Shown: positions 52,054-56,985 of the stretch, piece after piece | Layout of the letters: each line of letters starts with the position of its first letter | Numbering within the stretch: position 1 is the stretch's first letter | DNA from: Bacilli bacterium | GTDB taxonomy: Bacteria; Bacillota_I; Bacilli_A; RFN20; CAG-826 | Assembly: GCA_016296775.1 (NCBI GenBank) | Contig: JAEDIE010000005.1 | Location: 1 to 56,985 of the forward strand | DNA: 56,985 bases | Reading direction: 5' to 3' | Position numbers and translations under genes: made by a program | The notes under the pieces: model-generated | Told to the model about the DNA's origin: nothing | Databases searched by the model: none | Seen by the model: the letters and a program-made list of their open reading frames with translations, nothing else

Positions 52054-53100
52054 ATGGTAAAATACGTTATAAAAAGGTTAATTTTAGTATTATTTACCGC
52101 TTTTATTATATTAAGTTTAACCTTTTTCTTGTATAAATCCTTACCTTTAGACATCCCGTTAGCTGGAGGAAAAGATGCCGCTGCAACCTTCTTACATAAT
52201 CAGTACATTTTAGGATATGTTATAAGATTCAATGAACCTCAGTCTAATTATGGAGAGCTTCTTGGAGGAAGAGGATTTGAAATTGGAAATACTGGAAGTT
52301 TCTATTATTACTATTCCAAACCAATTATCGAACAATACTTTAGTTGGTTAAAAAATATTTTCACAAAATGGGATTGGGGTGTTAGTTCAAACCTTTATCC
52401 AAACCAATCAGCAATGGGTATTATTTTAAAGAAATTACCTGTTACTATCGAACTTAACTTAATTTCAATTATAATTTCCCTTCCACTTGGAATTATTATT
52501 GGAATTATTGCAGCTTTAAATAAAAATAAGCCAATAGATCATATTATTAACACATTAATCATGATCGTTATTGCTTTACCATCATTTATTACCATTTTAT
52601 ATTTAATTATTATATTTGGTTACAATTTGCATTGGTTACCGGTCAGATTTGCGGATGAAACAGCACCTTTAGCAGAACATTTAAAATCATTAGTCATTCC
52701 TGTGTTTGCTCTTTCAATAGGAACAGTTGCAGGATTTGCTAGATTTGTTAGAGCTGAACTTTGTGAAGTTATGAGTAGTGATTATCTTCTTCTTGCTAGA
52801 ACAAAAGGTTTAACTAGAAGACAATCAATTATTCATCACGCATTAAGAAACTCCATGGTCCCTGTTGTTCCTATGGTTATTGCAGAATTTATTGGAATTT
52901 TAGGTGGATCAATGGTTCTTGAAAACCTTTATAACATTAGGGGTGTTGGTAATATTTATATGAATGCTTATGGTGCAAAAGACTATACTTTACTTTTAGC
53001 CAATACTGCATTCTATACACTTATCGGACTTGCAAGCAGCGTTTTAGTTGATATTTCATATGGATTTATTGATCCTCGTATTAGAATGGGGGCTAAATAG
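52054..53100 (+). CDS. oppB: Oligopeptide ABC transporter permease OppB
   Basis: Membrane subunit of Opp, 348 residues with about six helices. The N-terminal helix VKYVIKRLILVLFTAFIILS and the YLIIIFGYNLHWLPV segment are typical. The EAA-like coupling loop is SSDYLLLARTKGLTRRQSIIHHALRNS, and the C terminus is SYGFIDPRIRMG. The start at ATG 52054 has TGGAGG 7 nt before it; an upstream in-frame ATG (52009) lies within the intercistronic hairpin and is unlikely. The TM1-TM2 segment is only slightly longer than usual, in contrast to OppC. Confidence 0.93.
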   Translation: MVKYVIKRLILVLFTAFIILSLTFFLYKSLPLDIPLAGGKDAAATFLHNQYILGYVIRFNEPQSNYGELLGGRGFEIGNTGSFYYYYSKPIIEQYFSWLKNIFTKWDWGVSSNLYPNQSAMGIILKKLPVTIELNLISIIISLPLGIIIGIIAALNKNKPIDHIINTLIMIVIALPSFITILYLIIIFGYNLHWLPVRFADETAPLAEHLKSLVIPVFALSIGTVAGFARFVRAELCEVMSSDYLLLARTKGLTRRQSIIHHALRNSMVPVVPMVIAEFIGILGGSMVLENLYNIRGVGNIYMNAYGAKDYTLLLANTAFYTLIGLASSVLVDISYGFIDPRIRMGAK

Positions 53101-53101
53101 T

Positions 53102-55180
53102 ATGGAAAAAGAAAAGTTTGAATATTTAGATAGCATGAGTAATCTTCAAGAGATAGAAATATCTAAAGAAGATTTCAACTTTGCTCAAAAAGATGCTAAC
53201 ATTCATGATGTTAAAATAAAGAGTAAACCAGTAACATTCTTTAAAGACGCAATGAAGAGATTTGTAAAAAACAAATCAAGTGTTGCTGGAGGTGTTATCT
53301 TGGGTTTAATTATTGTAGGAGCTATTATTGGTCCAGAAGTTATGCCAAGATTTGGGTGCTATGATGTTTCTACAACACACGTCACATCTGCAGATGGTGT
53401 TAAGAGTGAAATATATCTTCCACCAAAATTATTTGATGCAGGTAGTGGATTCTTTGATGGAACTATTTCTAAAACGGGAATTCTTTACGATCAAGAAAAC
53501 AATCAACCTGTAGGTTATGATTTAAGAACAGTAAGTAACGTCGTCACTAGTGAAGAATATTTAAATCAAGCCGCTCCTTATGGTACAGGTGGATTTATTA
53601 ATCTTACTTACAATAGTATAAGCACAGAAGAAATAGCAGATTTCTATTCATATAAATATGATTATGATTTTACAAACGATTACACTATTGAATATAGATT
53701 TGTAAAACCTTACATTAGCGGATATAAAGATGCTAAATATAGAATTTCTTTAATGACATTAGTTGGTAAAGAAAAAACATATTATCCTCTTACTGGTAGT
53801 GATTTAACATATACTCCATTTACACAAGCTACAGATACCAAAGTAGGTTTTGTTTCAACATTATTTGATAAAAAAGAAGAAGGAACACTTACAATAAATG
53901 TAACTGATGTAATGTCACATTATGGATTAACTGAATTACCTGCAGGAAGAATTAATATCGATATCTTAACTGATAGAGAAGGTGATAAGTCATCGATATT
54001 TATTGAAAAATTAGCAATTAATAGCACAAGTGATACTTCAACTGATTCAGTAAGTTTAAGAGGTATTAAAGATGCTAACGATTGTACAATTCAAGAACAA
54101 AAGATTTCAGAAGATGGAAAAATTGATAAAGTATTTAACAAAAAATACTGGACTGCATTAAGCAGTAGTAGAAGTGTTCTTGATATTAAGTTTGTTAAAT
54201 GTAATTTTACCTATGATATTTATGAAGACTGTTATGGTGTAAAAGAAATGAAAATAGCAGCATACAAAGTAAATGAATGGATAAATACAGGTTTAATTGA
54301 ATATGATCCTAGTGGAGGAGCTACTGATGATAAAGCCGTATTAGCTTCTAGATATAAATCACTAAGTAGCAAAGACCCAATTGTTGAAATTGTTCGCCAA
54401 GAAGGAACTCCAATTTGGGACATGGAAGAGAAAAACTATACTGGTTTCTACTTATATTGTAATATTTCACAATATAAATACTTAGGATATCCATACAAGC
54501 CAAGATACTTATTTGGTACAGATCAATATGGTAGAGATTACTTAAAGACAATCCTTACCTCATTAAGATTATCTTTAGTATTAGCCTTTGGTTGTGCTTT
54601 ATTAAATATCTTTATTGGTATTGTTTGGGGTTCAATTAGTGGTTACTTTGGTGGAATTGTTGATATTACAATGGAAAGATTCTGTGATATCGTTAGCGGA
54701 CTTCCTTCAATTGCTATTATCACATTATGTTTATTACATCTTAAAAATGATATGTTAGCCTTCATTATTTCGATGTTTATGACAGGATGGATGGGTGTAG
54801 CTGGAAGAACTAGAACTCAATTCTATAGATATAAAGGTAGAGAATACGTTCTTGCTAGTAGAACATTAGGTGCTCGAGATGGAAGATTAATCTTCAAACA
54901 CATTTTACCTAATGCTGTTGGAACTATTATTACCTCATCAATCTTAATGATTCCTAGTGTTATCTATTCCGAAGCAAGTATTGCTTACTTAGGATTAGGT
55001 TTAAAAGGTCAATTAATGTTTGGTGTTATCCTTACTGAAAATAGTACTATTTTCCAAGGATATACGATGTACTTATTATTCATTCCAACCATTATTATGG
55101 CATTCTTATTAGTATCGTTTAACTTATTCGGTAACGGATTAAGAGATGCATTTAACCCATCACTTAAAGGAGAAGATTAA
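53102..55180 (+). CDS. oppC: Oligopeptide ABC transporter permease OppC with giant extracytoplasmic insertion
   Basis: 692 residues against about 300 for OppC. A cytoplasmic N terminus (1-50) and TM1 (about 61-80) are followed by roughly 380 extra residues (about 85-465) on the outside, rich in beta-type segments and Thr/Ser/Tyr. Then comes the normal OppC core: GTDQYGRDYL at 472-481, five further helices, and the coupling loop GREYVLASRTLGARDGRLIFKHILPN. The inserted domain matches no family that I recognise; it contains stretches such as INVTDVMSHYGLTELPAG, reminiscent of a carbohydrate-binding-type sandwich. The reading frame is continuous. I use ATG 53102, 1 nt after the oppB stop; the ORF extends upstream into oppB but without a ribosome site. 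Confidence 0.9.
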   Translation: MEKEKFEYLDSMSNLQEIEISKEDFNFAQKDANIHDVKIKSKPVTFFKDAMKRFVKNKSSVAGGVILGLIIVGAIIGPEVMPRFGCYDVSTTHVTSADGVKSEIYLPPKLFDAGSGFFDGTISKTGILYDQENNQPVGYDLRTVSNVVTSEEYLNQAAPYGTGGFINLTYNSISTEEIADFYSYKYDYDFTNDYTIEYRFVKPYISGYKDAKYRISLMTLVGKEKTYYPLTGSDLTYTPFTQATDTKVGFVSTLFDKKEEGTLTINVTDVMSHYGLTELPAGRINIDILTDREGDKSSIFIEKLAINSTSDTSTDSVSLRGIKDANDCTIQEQKISEDGKIDKVFNKKYWTALSSSRSVLDIKFVKCNFTYDIYEDCYGVKEMKIAAYKVNEWINTGLIEYDPSGGATDDKAVLASRYKSLSSKDPIVEIVRQEGTPIWDMEEKNYTGFYLYCNISQYKYLGYPYKPRYLFGTDQYGRDYLKTILTSLRLSLVLAFGCALLNIFIGIVWGSISGYFGGIVDITMERFCDIVSGLPSIAIITLCLLHLKNDMLAFIISMFMTGWMGVAGRTRTQFYRYKGREYVLASRTLGARDGRLIFKHILPNAVGTIITSSILMIPSVIYSEASIAYLGLGLKGQLMFGVILTENSTIFQGYTMYLLFIPTIIMAFLLVSFNLFGNGLRDAFNPSLKGED

Positions 55181-55181
55181 T

Positions 55182-56985
55182 ATGAGTGAAAAAATATTAA
55201 CAGTAAAAGATCTTGTAGTTTCCTTTAAGACAGATAGAGGAATTGTTCACGCAGTTAGAGGTGTAAGCTTTGATCTCTATAAAGGTGAAACATTATGCAT
55301 TGTTGGTGAAAGTGGAAGTGGAAAATCCGTTACCAATAAGGCAATTATTGGTATTAGTAGTGCTAATGCTATTATCGAAAATGGTCAAATCCTTTACGAA
55401 GGTGAAGACTTAGTTAAAGTTAGTGAAGAAGAATTCCATCGTATTAGAGGTAAAAAGATTGGAATGATCTTCCAAGATCCATTAAGTGCTTTAAATCCAA
55501 CCATGAGAGTTGGAAAGCAAATAATGGAAGCTACATTAATTAATAAAAATATTTTAAAGAAATATTATGAAGAATTAATTTCTAAAGAATTATGTGAATA
55601 TCGTAATGCTATTTCAAGTGCAACATTCGATAACAAAAAATATGAAGAAGAAATCAAAAAGAATAAGCGTTTCATATTAGATTTGAAGAAATTCATGAGA
55701 AAAGAAGTTTCATTATCTAACAAAATTGTCTCTTTAGAAGAAAAGATTAAAACTTTAGAAGCTACTGAAGTAAATGAAGAAAAGAAAGTTTTAGCTAAAA
55801 ATGAAAAGACAGATAAATTAAATGTTAGATTAACTGAAACAAAAAATGAATTAATCGAAACACAAATAGATATCAGAAATCTTAAAAACGACATCAAGAA
55901 AGACATCAGTTTAACTAAGAAAAAACTTGAAAACGAAATTAAGATTAATCTTGATAAGATTGAATCAATTAAAGAAAGCAAAGCTTCACTTGAATCAGAA
56001 TTAAAGATTAAGATTGCTGATCAATCAATTGCTAAACTTGAAAAATTAAATGTTGAATTCAATACTCTTTTAGAAAAATATGTGGGAAAAACATATGAAT
56101 TTGAAGAATACTTTGAAGTTAGAAAAGAAGATTTAAAACATTTAATTAAAGTAAATGATAAATTACTTAAAGAACAATTACCTGCTTTAAAGAAAGATTT
56201 AAGTGCTAGAAAGAAAGAAGCCAAAGTTTTAACTGCTGAACATAAAAAAGAATTGGTAGCTAAAAAGGATAAAGAAATTAAAGAATTAAAATCTAAATTA
56301 AATGAATTAAATTCTAAATTACTTAGTTATGAAGCTACTTTAAATGTTGAAGAATTAGATAAGATTCATGAAGTTATTAGATCTAACAAAAAGAAAGAAA
56401 AGGTAATTGCTAAATTAAATAACAAATATAAAGAAGTTAACCTTTCTAAAGTTAGTAAAGATAACAAACTTGAGTTAGATGAAATTCCTGATGAAACATA
56501 TGCTTCTTTATTCAAAGATATCTGTGAAGTACAAAAAGAAATTAATACAATTCATGAAGAATTCTTAAAGAATACTAAGATTTCACATTACGAAGCTAAG
56601 AAAATGGCTTTAAAAGTTATGAGAGAAGTCGGTATTCCTCTTCCAGAAAGAAGATTTAGACAATATCCATTTGAATTTAGTGGTGGTATGAGACAAAGAA
56701 TTGTTATTGCTATCGCTTTAATTGCAAATCCAGATATTCTTATCTGTGATGAGCCAACAACTGCTCTTGACGTTACAATTCAAGCTCAAATACTTGATTT
56801 AATTAATGATTTAAAGAAAAAGAGGGGCTTAAGTTGTATCTTTATTACGCATGATTTAGGTGTTGTTGCTCACATGGCTGATAGAGTTGCTGTTATGTAT
56901 GCTGGTAAAATTGTTGAATATGGAACAGTTGATGAGATATTCTTTGAACCAAAACATCCATATACATGGGCTTTATTATCTTCAA
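55182..56985 (+). CDS. oppD: Oligopeptide ABC transporter ATPase OppD with coiled-coil insertion (3' end outside window)
   Basis: Open to the window end (601 codons). NBD motifs: Walker A GESGSGKS (42-49), Q-loop Gln98 in IFQDPLSALNP, signature FSGGMRQR (499-506), Walker B ILICDEPTTALD and ITHD. The C-terminal EPKHPYTWALLSS is the OppD-family peptide-transporter motif. OppD normally has about 60 residues between Q-loop and signature; here there are about 400. The extra 340 (about 120-465) are almost only Lys, Glu, Leu, Ile, Asn and Asp with long heptad-like stretches and few breaks (near GKT and Pro-containing spots), as in an antiparallel coiled-coil arm. All ATPase motifs are intact. The start follows the oppC stop by 1 nt, with AAAGGAG before it. 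Confidence 0.93.
   Translation, partial: MSEKILTVKDLVVSFKTDRGIVHAVRGVSFDLYKGETLCIVGESGSGKSVTNKAIIGISSANAIIENGQILYEGEDLVKVSEEEFHRIRGKKIGMIFQDPLSALNPTMRVGKQIMEATLINKNILKKYYEELISKELCEYRNAISSATFDNKKYEEEIKKNKRFILDLKKFMRKEVSLSNKIVSLEEKIKTLEATEVNEEKKVLAKNEKTDKLNVRLTETKNELIETQIDIRNLKNDIKKDISLTKKKLENEIKINLDKIESIKESKASLESELKIKIADQSIAKLEKLNVEFNTLLEKYVGKTYEFEEYFEVRKEDLKHLIKVNDKLLKEQLPALKKDLSARKKEAKVLTAEHKKELVAKKDKEIKELKSKLNELNSKLLSYEATLNVEELDKIHEVIRSNKKKEKVIAKLNNKYKEVNLSKVSKDNKLELDEIPDETYASLFKDICEVQKEINTIHEEFLKNTKISHYEAKKMALKVMREVGIPLPERRFRQYPFEFSGGMRQRIVIAIALIANPDILICDEPTTALDVTIQAQILDLINDLKKKRGLSCIFITHDLGVVAHMADRVAVMYAGKIVEYGTVDEIFFEPKHPYTWALLSS

Noticed and set aside
53048..53101. Longer N terminus of OppC inside oppB
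   Set aside because: Would add a stretch overlapping the end of oppB by 53 nt with no ribosome site; ATG 53102 follows the oppB stop directly.
55565..56224. Minus-strand ORFs within the OppD arm
   Set aside because: Reverse reading of Lys/Glu-rich codons gives Ser/Phe/Leu-rich shadow frames without ribosome sites; the plus frame is continuous with clear ATPase motifs.
55540..56580. Possibility that the OppD arm is a separate gene or inserted element
   Set aside because: There is no stop codon, terminal repeat or composition break; both halves of the ATPase are in the same frame.
1..56985. CRISPR arrays, insertion sequences, prophage genes
   Set aside because: I saw no regularly spaced repeats, transposase or integrase genes, or phage structural genes in the window.

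Overview
The window comes from an AT-rich Gram-positive-type genome. Many lipoproteins with lipoboxes are encoded next to an lgt gene, there is no sign of outer-membrane genes, and most starts carry a strong AGGAGG-like Shine-Dalgarno site. TGA is used as a stop (for example at 23907-23909 and 34244-34246), so the code is the standard bacterial one. The gene content fits an uncultured gut member of the Bacilli related to the Mollicutes; that placement is inference from gene style, not a marker-gene result.

Layout. 1-8000: end of a tRNA-Gly, a 3-hydroxyacyl-CoA dehydrogenase on the minus strand, an NAD-synthesis pair, nagA-nagB for N-acetylglucosamine, lgt, a CPBP protease and a type II galT. 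8013-30873: a DeoR-type regulator faces a 14-gene plus-strand operon of about 22 kb for a rhamnose-containing glycan. The operon encodes surface lipoproteins (SGNH esterase, two GH99/WbsX-like barrel proteins, an alpha/beta-hydrolase), an Ig-like surface protein, a complete sugar ABC importer with its own ATPase, two cytoplasmic GH78 rhamnosidases, rhamnulokinase, rhamnulose-1-phosphate aldolase and an RpiB/LacA-like isomerase. Its promoter carries a perfect cre site, and a series of TTTGAAA repeats lies over the regulator promoter. 30866-39900: small housekeeping or accessory genes, a tRNA-Ala(CGC) and a 1143-residue repeat lipoprotein. 39929-45158: a BMP-type nucleoside importer on the minus strand behind a variant purine riboswitch. 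45266-49109: HAD, MFS, GDPD, 5-FCL and DUF3899-like genes. 49247-end: an oligopeptide (Opp) importer cut by the window edge.

How the parts work together. In the rhamnose operon, lipoproteins probably deacylate and trim a glycan at the cell surface. The ABC importer brings in oligosaccharides, GH78 enzymes release L-rhamnose inside the cell, and RhaB and RhaD carry it to DHAP and lactaldehyde. No classical L-rhamnose isomerase gene is visible, so the RpiB-like protein is a candidate for that step.

Most unusual features. (1) Two unrelated ABC importer ATPases, the MsmX/MalK-like one and OppD, each carry a long predicted coiled-coil inserted at the same place, between the Q-loop and the signature motif, where Rad50 and SMC ATPases carry theirs. 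(2) The Opp permease OppC carries a roughly 380-residue extracytoplasmic insertion after TM1, and OppA has an N-terminal Ig-like extension, so at least three Opp subunits are enlarged. (3) At least five genes have a TATAAT- or TAAAAT-like -10 box 6-7 nt before the start codon and no Shine-Dalgarno site, which implies leaderless mRNAs. (4) The purine riboswitch has a compensated change in its loop-loop contact.
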